Source: Saccharum officinarum
Taxonomy: Eukaryota; Streptophyta; Magnoliopsida; Poales; Poaceae
NCBI GenBank assembly: GCA_020631735.1
Contig: CM036199.1
Location: 15,778,834-15,842,833, forward strand
Length of the DNA: 64,000 bases
Direction: 5' to 3'
The position numbers and the translations under genes are program-made. Positions within the stretch are counted from its first letter, which is position 1. Every line of letters begins with the position of its first letter. Positions 22,901-35,926 of the stretch are shown piece after piece. Under the pieces are notes generated by a model. That model was not told the origin of the DNA. It saw only the letters and a list, made by a program, of their open reading frames with translations, and ran no database searches.

Positions 22901-25565
22901 CTAGTTAAGAAAATTAACCTATGTTAATGATGTTTTCATGCTTGGTGATTTATAGCAAAGTTGTTGAGAATTTCATGAACTAGTTGTTGGTAAATTTTGG
23001 TAGCATTTGGACATATAGTTTAGAAATGACAGCTGTTCCAAGTTGGGTTCAGTTTTAGAAGTGCTCTCTGTCTTTTAGAACAGATTCTGTATGTATGCTA
23101 TTTTAACTTGGTAAATGATGAAAACATGCTTAGATGTTTATAAATGAAATGTATACAATTTCATAAGCTTTCCAGAATGTCCTCTTTCAGGTTATTTAGA
23201 TTTGTAGAACTCCAGTTGTGAGTTTTCTTAGCTACTGTTGATATTGTGGTAAATACTAAATTGCTGGAATCTTGTTATGTGTGTGTTTGGTCTTAACCTT
23301 GTGGAACCTAGTGGTTTCTTAGAGGAACGTGTTAATACCGGAGAGGAAATTTGCACCTAATCTTGAAGTGATTTGAATAGAGCACCACATAACTTGGTTT
23401 TGTGCTTACAACGTTGCAATGTCATTGCATTCATCTTCACATCATTCATGCACGTCCATAAATCATCATGTCATTTTTGGATGCATACATGAAATTCATT
23501 AGATGCATATACATGCAATAGGTGTGCCGAGAATCGTGTTACAAGCGAAGTTCCACTGGGCGTGGAACCCGAAGTTGGAGTCCGTTCAGGAGCCGGAGGC
23601 CCAGTCCGACGAAGCCGGAAAAGGCGTGGAAACCGTTCTTAAAGCTGACCCTTGATCTATCTTCTTTCGGTTAAGGCAAGCCCCGGAGCATTATAAGCCT
23701 CCTACTTTTAAAGCAATTATCTTTATATACGTTTTATATGTATTGTTGCATTACGTGATAGGAGTTGGTTGAAAACCCTTGCTGCATTGATAACACTCCT
23801 TGTCCAGTAATTCGAACCTTGAATCCTATGTAGACAGGATCATATCTATGCTTAGCCCTGCTAAATTAGACCGGTAGAAGTCGGGTGATTTCCTGTCACC
23901 TGCGAGATATAGGGCTTTGTCAGGTCACGGTTGGCTATATTTGCTATCGTGGAAGTGAACCATGTGTAATAAAATAAAATAAGACCGGGCGGGATGATGA
24001 TAGTGAAACAGCAAGGCATGGAGGTCTTGGGTGTGGATCTATCCCCGTCTGTGTTGATTAAGGACCGAGACCTGGAGCCTTCTATGTTATTTTGAACGCA
24101 TGCCTGACATTTAGTTGGCCGGCCTGAGGTTACCGACCGCGAAGCCTAGTAGCTCAACTCAGGCTGCGAAGTCGAAAAGTGAAAGTCGCCTCAGAAGGGA
24201 GCCAGAGGGTCCAAGGGCAGGTGAGTTAAAAGTCCTGAGCATCCTGGCCATTGGTATCCCCGAGAACGCGGTGCTGTTCAAGCCCACCCTGAGTTGTACC
24301 AAAGGTTATCTATGGCTGCCTTTAGCGGGGTTTGCCGGGTGAGTGTCAGGAATACCCCCCTCAGCTGAGTTGGAATCGATTCGAGTCGCCGTCTCTCCCG
24401 GATAGTGAGAAACTTGACTGGTTATCTCCAGCGTAGATACACTAATTATTAATGATGGTTCAGAATTGATGATAATGATGATGATGGCCTTATTATACCT
24501 GCTATGGTTAATATTGTTTGCTCCTAATGAAGTGATTGCTCTAGTACAGGTGCTAATCTAGATAACAGGTTAATGATTATTAACTCGATGCTTAAGCATT
24601 AATGATTACTTATCTGTAATAAGATTTTCTGCAAATGAGTCAAGCTAGCCCACCCTATAAAGCCTCGCATACTCCTTGGTGTCACCGTTGTTTCTGGTTT
24701 TTGATGGGTAAGTCTAGCTGAGTACCTTCTCGTACTCAGGGTTTATTCCCACCAGCTGAGTTGGAATCGATTCGAGTCGCCGTCTCTCCCGGATAGTGAG
24801 AAACTTAACTGGTTATCTCCAGCGTAGATACACTAATTATTAATGATGGTTCAGAATTGATGATAATGATGATGATGGCCTTATTATACCTGCTATGGTT
24901 AATATTGTTTGCTCCTAATGAAGTGATTGCTCTAGTACAGGTGCTAATCTAGATGACAGATTAATGATTATTAACTCGATGCTTAAGCATTAATGATTAC
25001 TTATCTGTAATAAGCTTTTCTGCAAATGAGTCAAGCTAGCCCACCCTATAAAGCCTCGCATACTCCTTGGTGTCACCGTTGTTTCTGGTTTTTGACGGGT
25101 AAGTCTAGCTGAGTACCTTCTCGTACTCAGGGTTTATTCCCACCTGTTGCAGGTAGCAGATTCGTACTTGTTGCTGCAAGTATTGTCTTCGCCATGTGGG
25201 CGTGAAGACTAGACCATATGGGCATGGTCTCTGTAGTATCTCTTCTGATATGCTTTTGCAAGTTGTGATTATGTACTGGCAGTAATTGACTTCAATTGGT
25301 TTTAGAAATTATGTTGCTTCCGCTAATCTTTACTTTGGTTTTGTAATAAAAATATTTGTACTCCGATGTATGGGATTACTTTTGAACTGTTGTAACAAGT
25401 GTTGTGTTATGTTGAATCACTATGATCTGGTTGCTCTCGGTTTGGTTTGAAATCCCTCGTGGTTTCGTGGACTACCGGAGTTATATGGGCTCAAGTTTAA
25501 GAATTTGATCGTTTCGGCGATTGTTTTTGAACTTGTGCTCTTATAATTTGGACGGTTCCGTTACA
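19994..25565 (+). repeat. 5' LTR of the 14.8-kb gypsy element, with an internal tandem duplication
   Basis: Begins TGTAACACCC, ends GGTTCCGTTACA. A GC-rich zone at about 20940-22070 lies within it; open frames there are not supported as genes. A 391-bp tandem duplication is at 24362-25143. Confidence 0.93.
24362..25143 (+). repeat. 391-bp tandem duplication inside the 5' LTR
   Basis: Copy 1 is 24362-24752 and copy 2 is 24753-25143, both starting CAGCTGAGTTGGAATCGATT. They differ at only about five positions (for example CTTGACTGG versus CTTAACTGG). The 3' LTR retains only part of one copy, whose diagnostic bases match copy 2. Confidence 0.9.
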
Positions 25566-25567
25566 GC

Positions 25568-25579
25568 TGGTATCGGAGC
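25568..25579 (+). other. Primer-binding site of the gypsy element
   Basis: TGGTATCGGAGC begins two bases after the 5' LTR. It is close to the tRNA-Met complement TGGTATCAGAGC used by many plant LTR elements. Confidence 0.8.
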
Positions 25580-26914
25580 AAAATTCAACAGTAAACACAT
25601 CATTTGTGTATTTAAACAAAAGCTTTTGTGAAAAATCTTAATTCTAATCTAAAGAGTGCCAGTGGTCATATCCTATATGTCCAAATAAGGACTATTAGGT
25701 GGCTTACTAAGGTACTAACTTGGGGGTTCTTACTTGTTTCCTATTTCGTTATCCATACGGCGTGCTATTGTATGGATGCCATCCGCTTGGGTGGTAATGT
25801 ATGGATCAAAATACCTCTACGCCCTGGTAAGTGGGAGTTGTGAGAGCATGACCGTCCAACCGTCGGTCTAGGGGAGAGTAGTTGTGGTTACTAGCATACT
25901 TACATGTTTAATCATGTGATTATGAGAGTACTTAATTATGGGTATATCTGTCGGGTAGCTTTGATACTGAAGTATATACATCGGGGGATGTATGTATGGA
26001 AAGTATTTAGTTTACTGCTTTCTTGTGTGCTATATTGGGAATTGTTGGGCTGAAATGCAAATTTCTGCAGGTACACTAACAACGATCCCTATAGAGCGAC
26101 TAGTTATCGTTATTGAGAGAACGTGTGTATGCCATCGAACTATACGCTAGAATTTTGAAATTCTTCCTAGGTTTGTGAGGACGTACAGTTCGTGCATGCA
26201 CCATGTTCGCATCATACATTGCATTCTGCATTACTCCCTCCCTTATAAATTGCTTATCCCATTCTTTTAAAATTTTCTTCCCTCCAAACGGTTGTCCCAT
26301 AAATAGTTGCATTCTTTCATGAAGAATTGGGGGTGGTCAACCAACCTAGTGGAGTGATCAGTAGTGTCAGCCTTGAAACCCAATTCATACCTGGCCGTGA
26401 AGGAAAGCAATACAATTTCAAGATGTATCTCCTCGAGTTGGGATGTGTTTTGATATGCAATTCGCCTCTCCATTGCTTCTACCCTTGTATCTATCCTTGT
26501 TTGCTACCCCATCTTTGGATCATATTGTTTCTATACGCCTAATTCCTGAAACGTGGAGATTCCTCATGGGTGTGTGTTCGATAATGGTATTGCGATTAGT
26601 ACCCCATGGTGCCATGACGAAACCGGGAGCCTCCTGTGGCGCACGACACAAGGTTGTGCTGCTCGGCACGCGCAGGTATCAAGGATTGCTAGTCATGATC
26701 CATTATGGAGCTACACCAATGTATTATCTTCTCGTGAACCTTTTTCCTTGGATGTCATTCCCTATCTTGTCAAAAAATCCGTACCTCAAACCAAGAAATT
26801 TCCCTCTTTTGAGAATGGAATTTGGGTAGTTGGATACAATCTCTTCCTCATGCTATATAATTCGTCAGCAGCCTTCCGACGTCATCAACGCTTACTAGTT
26901 TCAACTACTTGCAG
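25580..26914 (+). other. Untranslated leader of the gypsy element
   Basis: About 1.3 kb between the PBS and the gag start. The first part is homologous to the leader at 61908-62600 (shared CAGTGGTCATATCCT-type and CATACGGCGTG segments). The later part (about 26310-26900) has short open frames without recognised motifs and no counterpart of the histone-tail ORF. Confidence 0.6.
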
Positions 26915-29900
26915 ATGTCTCGTCAGTTTTGCTCTAGCAGTCGAAGTCGTGGCAATACAGGACTATCATCGTCTCCTCCACAACCTACCTCTGCTGAGTT
27001 GCTGCAAATGCTTGGCGAAAGTCAGCGTGCCTTTGACGAGAGTGTCAGAAACCATGTCCATCAGGAACCTGAGCCTGCCCAGTACATCAACTATAAAGAT
27101 TTCTTGGATACTGAGCCTCCTATTTTTTGAGAAGCAGAAGAACCACTTCAAGCAGACGAATGGTTGAACACTATTAAACAGAAGTTCCGTGTGCTCAAGG
27201 TGGCAGATAATATGAAAACAGAATATGCTTCGCAACAGTTGCAAGGACCTGCAGGTGTTTGGTGGTGTCACCATCAAAGTACCCTGCCTAAGAATATGGA
27301 AGTAGTTTGGGATCAGTTCAAGGAAGCATTTCGAGGACATTACATTCCTGCTGGTCTCATGGCAATCAAGCACACCAAGTTTATGAAGCTCACTCAAGGA
27401 GACAAAAGTGTAACAAAATATCTACATGCTTTCATCAACTTGTCAAGATATGCTCTGGAATTTGTTAATACGGAAATTAAGAAGATTGCAAGTTTCAAAA
27501 GAGGGTTGTGTCCTAAATTGATGAAGGCCATGTGCAATAGCAAGTGTGCAACTTTCAACGAGTTTGTCAGTGATACTATCCTTCAAGAGAACTGTAATGC
27601 TGTGTATGCTGCTTCTAAGAGCCAAGAGAAATCTCATGAATCTAATGCACCTACGACCCATACTCTTGTGGTGATTACACCTCAGTATTATTCGCCTGAC
27701 ATATCTACTAGATATCACCCATATCAGAAACAGGATCCGGTCAAGAGGAGCAGTATTAAGAAAGGAAAGCCTAAGGCACCGTCAAGTAACCGACCATGTT
27801 GGAATTGCAAGATGTCAGGTCATTGGGCTAGAGATTGTCCTCTTCCTCAGAAGAAATCAAATGATAATAATGTAGATGTGTGTAAAGGGTATGTTCGTTA
27901 CACCACGGTGGAATCCATTCCTACGGGTGAGATTATCACTGTCGGTGCATTTTTAGTAAACCAACATCCTGCAATTGTGTTGTTCGATTCAGGTGCTTCT
28001 CACTCTTTTATCAGTTCAACGTTTGCAGCCAAGCATGGTATGAAGGTCGTTACTTTAGATAATAGTGGTTATAATATTAGTGCTGCCGGGAATAATATTT
28101 CAACCAACCAGTTGGTCTTAGGAGCAAAGATCGAGATAGAAGGACGTCTGTATGATCTAGATCTCGTGGTATTACCTAGTTTGGGTTTAGATGTAATCTT
28201 AGGTATGAAGTAGATGAGTGGAAACGGTGTTCTGATCGATACCTCTACGAGAGTGGTTATGTTGAGGGATCCAAAAGATCAACAAGCTTTTCTAGTGCAA
28301 CTTCCTAGAGACATTAGTCCTCAGACTATAGTTAACGCTATGATAGCAAAAGCAAAAGAGATTGCAGAAGTTCCGGTAGTGTGTGAATTTCTAGATGTTT
28401 TTTCCGATGAATTGCCAGGATTACCTCCAGATCGTGATGTAGAGTTTAAGATTGAGTTAATTCCGGTTACCGCACCAATTTCTAAAAGACCGTATAGAAT
28501 GCCGCCGAATGAGTTAGCTGAACTCAAGACCCAACTTAGTGACCTCTTACTAAAAGGGTTGATCCGTCCTAGTTCTTCTCCGTGGGGTTGTCCTGCTATC
28601 TTTGTGAAGAAGAAGGACCAGTCTCTACATATGTGTGTAGACTATCGACCACTCAATGCAGTCACTATCAAGAACAAGTATCCGTTGCCTCGTATTAATA
28701 TCTTGTTTGATCAGTTGTCTAAAGCAAAGGTATTCTCGAAGATTGATCTGAGATCTGGTTATCACCAAATTAAAATCCGTCCGGAAGACATACCAAAGAC
28801 CGCTTTCTCTACCAGATACGGGTTATATGAATATCTTGTCATGTCTTTTGGTCTGACCAATGCTCCTGCACATTTCATGTACCTGATGAATTCAGTATTC
28901 ATGCAAGAGCTGGACAAGTTTGTGGTGATATTCATTGATGATATTCTCATCTATTCTAAAAATGAAAAAGAACATGCCGAGCATCTGAGAATTGTTTTAT
29001 CTAGATTACGTGAACATAAGCTCTACGCCAAGTTCAGCAAATGTGAATTCTGGTTAAAGAAGGTACCTTTCCTCGGTCATGTATTGTCTGGTGAGGGAAT
29101 TTCAGTAGACCCGACTAAGATACAGGAAGTTTTGGATTGGAAGGCGCCAACGACAGTACATGAAGTTCGGAGTTTTCTTGGATTGGCTGGCTACTATCGT
29201 CGTTTTATTCAGGATTTCTCTAAAATAGCTAAGCCTATGACTCGACTACTTGAGAAGGATAGGAAGTTTGATTGGACTCCGGAGTGTGAACAAGCTTTCC
29301 GCACTCTACGGACTTTGTTGACATCTGCTCCTGTATTAGCGTAACCTGACATTGAGAAACCGTTTGATGTGTATTGTGAGGCATCGGGTAATGGTTTAGG
29401 TGGCGTACTAATGCAGGGAGGCCGAGTTATTGCGTATGCTTCGCGTCAGTTAAGAAAACATGAAGTTAACTATCCGACTCATGACTTGGAGTTAGCTGCT
29501 GTCGTCCATGCTCTGAAAATTTGGAGACACTATTTGCTTGGAAATATATACAATATTTATATAGATCACAAGAGTCTTAAGTACATATTTACTCAACCTG
29601 AGTTAAATATGCGCCAGAGAAGATGGTTAGAGTTGATCAAGGATTATAACCTCCAGGTGCATTACCATTCGGGTAAAGCAAATGTGGTTGCCGATGCCTT
29701 GAGTAGAAAATCTCACTGCAACTCTCTGATAGAAGAAGATTTTCATTTGTCCCACCTCTTACATCCTATTGTAATCCATCATATCACTGTAGATTGTTCT
29801 TTGAGAAGTAGAATCATTGAGTTACAGAAGACTGATACTGGTGTATTTCACATCAAGAGAAAGATGAAAGAGCAAGAAACTAAGCATTTTCGAATCGATG

Positions 29901-31315
29901 AGAAGGGAATTCTCTGGTTCAAAGATAGACTCGTTGTGCCAAAAGATAAAGAGCTCAGAAATCAAATATTATCTGAAGCCCATTCTTCTAAGTTGTCCAT
30001 CCATCCTGGTAGTAGTAAGATGTATCAGGACCTCAAGCCGTACTATTGGTGGACCAAGATGAAGAAGGAAATTGCAGCCTATGTCGCTAAGTGTGATAAT
30101 TGTTGTAGAGTTAAGGCCATTCACATGAAGCCTGGTTTACTCCAGCCTTTGTCTGTTCCAGGTTGGAAGTGGGATGACATTGTTATGGACTTTATTATCG
30201 GATTACCAACCACCCAAAAAGATTTTAATTCTATTTGGGTTATAGTTGATCGTTTGACAAAATCTGCTCACTTTATCCCCGTGAAGAGTAACTATCACCC
30301 ACACCAATATGCTGACATTTACTTCCAAGAAGTCGAACATCTTCATGGAGTGCCTGGGTCTATTGTCTCTGACAGAGGACCACAGTTTACTGCTCGTTTT
30401 TGGGAGCGCCTACATCAGAATCTTGGAACTAATTTGGTCCGTAGTTCTGCTTATCATCCACAGACGTCGGGGCAGACTGAGCGTGTGAATCAGATTCTTG
30501 AAGACATGCTTAGGGCTTGCATCATCTCTTGTAATGGCTCCTGGGAGAAATGGTTGCCTCTCGCTGAGTTCTCTTACAACAACAGTTATCAAGAGAGCAT
30601 CAAGATGGCTCCATTTGAAGCTTTATATGGTCGCAAGTGTAGAACTCCTTTGAACTAGGTGGAACCAGGAGAAAGAAGGCTCTATGGTATTGACTTTGTA
30701 AAAGAAGCCGAGGAGCAAGTCCGTGCTATACAGAAAAATATAGCAGCCGCTCAGGCTAGACAAAAGAGCTACGCAGATAATAGGAGGAAACCTATTGAGT
30801 TTGAAGTAGGTGACCATGTCTATTTGAAGGTGTCCCCTATGAGAGGAGTAAAGCGTTTTGGGATCAAAAGAAAGCTTGAGCCTCGATATGTTGGACCTTA
30901 TCGGATTATTGAGAAAAGTGGAAGAGTAGCCTATAAGCTCAATCTACCTCGTGAAATGGGAACTATTTTTCCAGTTTTCCATGTTTCTCAATTAAAGAAA
31001 TGTCTCCGTCTTCCTGAGGAAAGAGTAGAAGTGAGACGCATCAAATTGCAATCCGATCTTTCGTACGAGGAGAAACCGATATATGTTCTGGGTACTCTGG
31101 AAAGGGTAACTCGGAATCGAGTAGTCAAATTATACAAGGTGGTTTGGAGTAATCACGGTGAACGTGATGCAACTTGGGAAAGAGAGGATTATTTAAAGGA
31201 CAACTATTCTGCTTTCTTTGAAAAATGGTACAACTTTCAAATCTCGGGACGAGATTTTTATAAGGGGGAGGGCTGTAACACCCTAGTGTTAGTTAGCCTC
31301 ATAATGCATTCATAA
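26915..31315 (+). pseudogene. Ty3-gypsy Gag-Pol polyprotein with chromodomain, four in-frame stops
   Basis: A single reading frame runs from ATG 26915 to TAA 31313-31315, just inside the 3' LTR. It is interrupted by TGA at 27128, TAG at 28211, TAA at 29342 and TAG at 30656, with no frameshift. Domains in order: retrotransposon Gag (PAGVWWCHHQ), CCHC knuckle (CWNCKMSGHWARDC), protease (FDSGASHSFI), RT with [10 protein letters not shown] (about 28930), RNase H ([11 protein letters not shown], where the usual catalytic Asp of CDAS is Glu), integrase ([40 protein letters not shown]) and a C-terminal chromodomain (KVVWSNHGERDATWERED). The stops at 28211 and 30656 replace probable Trp codons (TGG to TAG), as methylated-cytosine decay would produce. 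This copy cannot make its own proteins but could be mobilised in trans. Confidence 0.95.
31262..31272 (+). other. Polypurine tract of the gypsy element
   Basis: AAGGGGGAGGG directly upstream of the 3' LTR start at 31274; primer for plus-strand synthesis in this class of elements. Confidence 0.8.
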
Positions 31316-34300
31316 TGCATGATCATGGCATGACATTACCATAAGCATCGTCATTTCATGTGCATCCTTGCTTGAAACATGACCTTGCAATATTGTGGTT
31401 TCTATGTGCTTCCTTTATGTGTTGCTAGGGTTTTGTATAGATAACATATGTGATGCTATTGTGTGACTTGGGGGCTTGAAAACATCTTTGATATGTTAGT
31501 GGAGCAAAATGAGCTAGGGTTTATATTCATGTTTTGACCAAAATCCAATTTGACTAGGTTTGACCTCAGTTTGACCATAGCACTGATCTGCTTTGACCGA
31601 TTTAAAAGTGGTATCTAGAGGTCTTGCATGGTTGTGCAACCTTTACCAAAGTTGTAGCCAATTTATCAAGGAACAAGAGTCTCAATATGACCATCTCATG
31701 AAAATGGACAAAACATCCTCAAACAGGGCCCACAAGTCAGGTTTCCATGTTGTTTCAACACTTAGAAAATTTTCTAAGTCAAAAATGTGACATTTCAGTT
31801 TCATGTGCCCACCTTTGGAGCATTGTAAATCTCAAAATATGCTGAACCAGCTCTAACCCATATTGACACTTTTGTAGCACTCACTTAGCTCTACAATATT
31901 GTCAATAACACCATCACCTAGTTCTCAATGGTTTAGGATCTAGAGTGCTTTGAAAATCAGGTTTCAGTCGGGTGGGTTGACTGAATCTCGGTTTCAGTTT
32001 CAAGGTGCCTCCCTTTGGGACCTTTTATCTTCAAATCTAGACCAAACTAGCTCAAGTCCATATTGACAAAATTGGAGATCTCATGTAGGTCTACAAGTTT
32101 GCTAATATAACCTATCGCTAAATCGAGCTGGTTTAGGAGTTGTTAGGGGGCAAAGTCGTGCTGTCAGTCATCGCGTTTGACTGAATCGGGAAAATGGTTT
32201 CAGTTTCATCAGAGTTCAGAAGCTCGAATTGAGTTCGATCGTGGTCGGCACCTCGCAGGAAGCTCGTGCCGCGTGGCCAACACGCGTCGACGCCGCACCT
32301 TACTCATCTACACGAGATCGCCACGCCGCCTAGAGGCCCCAGCTCACTCGCATTCGCGCTCCACCTCTCCTACCTCGCTCTGCTCTGGCGACATCGTCGC
32401 CATGAGCTCATCGCGCCTAGCTCCGCCACCGCAGTGCTGCAGCGAAATTCCTCTCGTATAGCACCTCGCCACCACTCTAGCCCCCTCTAGCGCCATTGGT
32501 GGAGTGATTCGACAACCACCGTGGTCGAATTTTGAGTTCGCCGCCACCGCACCCCTCTGGACTTCACCGGAGCAGCTCCGCCTCCGTGGTCAGTCCAACA
32601 TGGAGCTTCTCTGAGCCATGCTCGCCTTGTCCTCCCACCAGCATGCCCTATGAAACGTGGAGAACCCACCGGTGCCACCTCTACTGCAGTAGGTATGCCG
32701 GAACGGCTCCAACCGTGAGCGTGCTCCGCCATGCCCGCCATGGCCGGCGAGCCCTTTCTCTCTCTGTGTTCGCTCATCCTTTCTCCCTTCTTGCTAGCGC
32801 GTCGGGTGTCCTAGGTCTAGGTTTTCTCTCCTGCATGATGTCACCGCCAATCATGCCCTTGTTTTCGAGGAACACCATTGCGCCGGAGACCTCGTCGTCG
32901 CCGCCATGTTGGCTTGCACGTGACCAGGCCCGTCTGGCCTCTCCCTTGCCCCAACTTCCACCTAGACCTCTCCGTCGTGTCACCAGGAAGCTAAAGCGCT
33001 CCTCGGGGGAGCTTGCGTTGCGTGGGGGTGGTCGGCGCACCACCGGACTTCCTCCGCCGCCCGCCATGGTCGGCGGCGACCCATCCGCAGTGCCTCTTAT
33101 GCCCACCTGAGCACACCAGCAGGTGCGGGAGGCCTTGAGGTGCACGTTGGTGCTACCTTCGTCGCCAATCACCATGTCGCCGGTGAGATTTTGGCCGCCG
33201 ATCCCCTCCCCTGCCGCTGTTTCTATGGCAAGCGGGCCCCAATGTCAGCGTGACCCCTCCTCTGTCTTCCCCTCCCTGTTCCGACGTGGGCTGAATCAGC
33301 CACGGGCTGAGCTGCCCCTGCTGGGCCGGCCCGAGTGGGAGGAATGGATTAGGTTTTGTTTATTTGATTTATTTCAAATGTTTGTTTTGTACTCAAACTT
33401 TGTAAATTCATATCTCCTATTCTAGAGGTCCAAATGAGGTGCTTTAAATTTTTGTGTGCTCTACATAATGTCTAGTTTATTATAAAAATATAATATGTGC
33501 CATGTTTTGTGATGAAATAAATAGTTATTATTTATCTCTTTTATTCCTGAAGAAAAAGGAGAAAATGATATCTCTTTCCGTGAGGCTCCAAATGACATGA
33601 AATTTTTATAGTGAACTTCTCATACCATGAATAGCTTATGGTTATATTTTCATGCAATTTGGTTGTAGTTTGGTGGAGTTATATAATTATCTTGGTTGCT
33701 TGAATGGATCTTGTGTGAATTTTCATAATTTTTCTATAGATCCAGTAAGGGTAAAACTTAGTGAGTGTTGTTCTTATGTTAGAAAGATATTAGGAAAAAT
33801 ATGAAATCTGTTGTTTGATAATTTTCAATAGGGTTTCCTATTTATGCTAGAAATAGACTTGCCATCTGTTATTTTTGATATCTCCATATCTGCTTGTCAA
33901 AATGAAGTGAGATTTTTATGGTAGCCTATATGAAGCATTAGGTGGCTACTGTAATTTTTTGTAGATTTTTATATATAGTTTTACCGTATGTTTCTTTAAT
34001 CACCTAATTAACTAAATAAATTATAAAAGAATATTAAATAATTTATTTAGAAGTTGGCACTATACTTTCTGATGTTCCTTTGGTATGCACAACAAGTTGA
34101 TAAACTTGGTTTGGTCCAATTGTGCTTTTGAATCATAATTAATTATTTAATTTAGTGAATCTGCTATTTCTGGACAGATTTGCTAGTTAAGAAAATTAAC
34201 CTATGTAATAAGCATTAATGATTATTAACTCGATGCTTAAGCATTAATGATTACTTATCTGTAATAAGCTTTTCTGCAAATGAGTCAAGCTAGCCCACCC

Positions 34301-34819
34301 TATAAAGCCTCGCATACTCCTTGGTGTCACCGTTGTTTCTGGTTTTTGACGGGTAAGTCTAGCTGAGTACCTTCTCGTACTCAGGGTTTATTCCCACCTG
34401 TTGCAGGTAGCAGATTCGTACTTGTTGCTGCAAGTATTGTCTTCGCCATGTGGGCGTGAAGACTAGACCATATGGGCATGGTCTCTGTAGTATCTCTTCT
34501 GATATGCTTTTGCAGGTTATGACTATGTACTGGCAGTAATTGACTTTAATTGGTTTTAGAAATTATGTTGCTTCCGCTAATCTTTACTTTGGTTTTGTAA
34601 TAAAAATATTTGTACTCCGATGTATGGGATTACTTTTGAACTGTTGTAACAAGTGTTGTGTTATGTTGAATCACTACGATCTGGTTGCTCTCGGTTTGGT
34701 TTGAAATCCCTCGTGGTTTCGTGGACTACCGGAGTTATATGGGCTCAAGTTTGAGAATTTGATCGTTTCGGTGATTGTTTTTGAACTTGTGCTCTTATAA
34801 TTTGGACGGTTCCGTTACA
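31274..34819 (+). repeat. 3' LTR of the gypsy element with a 2-kb internal deletion
   Basis: It is homologous to 19994-25565 from the TGTAACACC start to the CCGTTACA end. At 34206 homology jumps from 5' LTR position 22924 to about 24960, so some 2,035 bp are missing, with about seven filler bases (AATAAGC) at the junction. The GC-rich zone is retained. Confidence 0.93.
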
Positions 34820-34824
34820 GCAGA

Positions 34825-35690
34825 GGTGAGATTGGGAGCTCGGTCGGTTGGCGAGCTCTGGCGTGGGCTGCAAGGCGGTGGGATGCAGGGAGAGGGAAAG
34901 GGAGAGAAGAAGAGGGCGGAGCGGAGGAGAAGAGAACAACGACAACCGGTGCTCGGCTCCGGCAAGTCCTCGGCATGGTGGCACCCGCGGCACGGAGGCG
35001 CTGGGCCTCGGCGTAGTCCGCGGTGCTCTCGGCCTCGAGCGAAGCGGCGGAGCAGAGCAACGGGGCAAAGAAGAGGAGGAGAGGGATCTCGGGAGAGCAG
35101 GAGTGGCTGGAGCCTGAGCTTGGGGCGAGGTGCTTCGCGGCGGCCGATATTTATAGCCGGTATTTATAGCCACGGCAAGGCGGGGAAAATATCTCCGGCA
35201 ACAGAGATCTTTTCCGACAACCATGGCCAGACGACAGCTAGGATCGGGTGGGCTTGAGCTGGACGATGGCGGGACGCGACAGGAGGTCAGCGGCATCAGC
35301 GACCTGAGTACAGTGCATCGTTGACGCACTGGGAAAGATGAAGGTGACAGGCGGGCCCCACACATCGGTGAAAAGGAGGGAGAAGATGAGAAGGGCTATT
35401 GTGGCATTGTTGGGCCACGTGCACGGCTTGGGCTGGAGGCGGCCCAAGAGGAAGGGAAGAGGGGGAGGAAGGGAAGGAGTGGGCAAGCTGGGCCGGTGAC
35501 GGCCCAGGCAAGAAGAGGGGAAGAGGAGGAGGGGCTTGCTCCATTGGGCTGGGCATCGGCCCAACACGGGAGGGGGAGAAAGGGGAGGTGGGCCGAGGTT
35601 GGTGCTGGGCTGAGCCCGTTCGGGAGGGAGTACACAGAGCTCATTTCCTATTTTCCAATTCCCATAAAATGTAACTATTTGATGTATTGC
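34825..35690 (-). mobile_element. Probable older gypsy LTR, right part of the split copy
   Basis: GC-rich DNA that is continuous with 19993 once the younger gypsy element and one GCAGA copy are removed. On the minus strand, TATAAATA-type boxes at about 35148-35170 precede a purine/pyrimidine-rich leader, which suggests an LTR promoter. Open frames on both strands have low-complexity composition and no domain. The right border is not resolved. Confidence 0.4.
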
Positions 35691-35926
35691 TAATCACTAG
35701 AAAATTAAAATATGTAACACACACACACACACACATATATATAGGGTGCATTTTTCCTACACGCACGTGTAGTTACTCACATCTTTAATAAACCATATTG
35801 TGTATGTGTGCATACTAATTTATCAGTTCGAGTATGTTTATATACTCAATTTAAGATACTTCAACTCTTACTTCGCGAAATTTTTTCATAAGAGCCCATA
35901 CTTTTTAATATATTACTGAAATGACA

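Larger units (their letters stand above)
19994..34819 (+). mobile_element. Complete Ty3-gypsy chromovirus (Tekay/Del-like), degenerate
   Basis: A 14,826-bp element flanked by the exact 5-bp duplication GCAGA (19989-19993 and 34820-34824). LTRs begin TGTAACACC and end CCGTTACA. The 5' LTR is 5,572 bp and the 3' LTR 3,546 bp; the difference is one internal deletion. The primer-binding site TGGTATCGGAGC is at 25568-25579 and the polypurine tract AAGGGGGAGGG at 31262-31272. Domain order gag, protease, RT, RNase H, integrase, chromodomain identifies a chromovirus. LTRs differ at roughly one to two bases per hundred where I compared them (first 430 bp), so it is older than the copia insertion. It interrupts what looks like an older LTR. 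Confidence 0.95.

Noticed and set aside
27128..30658. Programmed stop-codon readthrough in the gypsy polyprotein.
   Set aside because: Four different positions and all three stop codons, two at conserved Trp sites, fit mutation; readthrough systems use one defined site.
34775..35257. 160-codon open frame downstream of the gypsy element.
   Set aside because: It crosses the LTR border and target duplication, so it did not exist before insertion; no domain.
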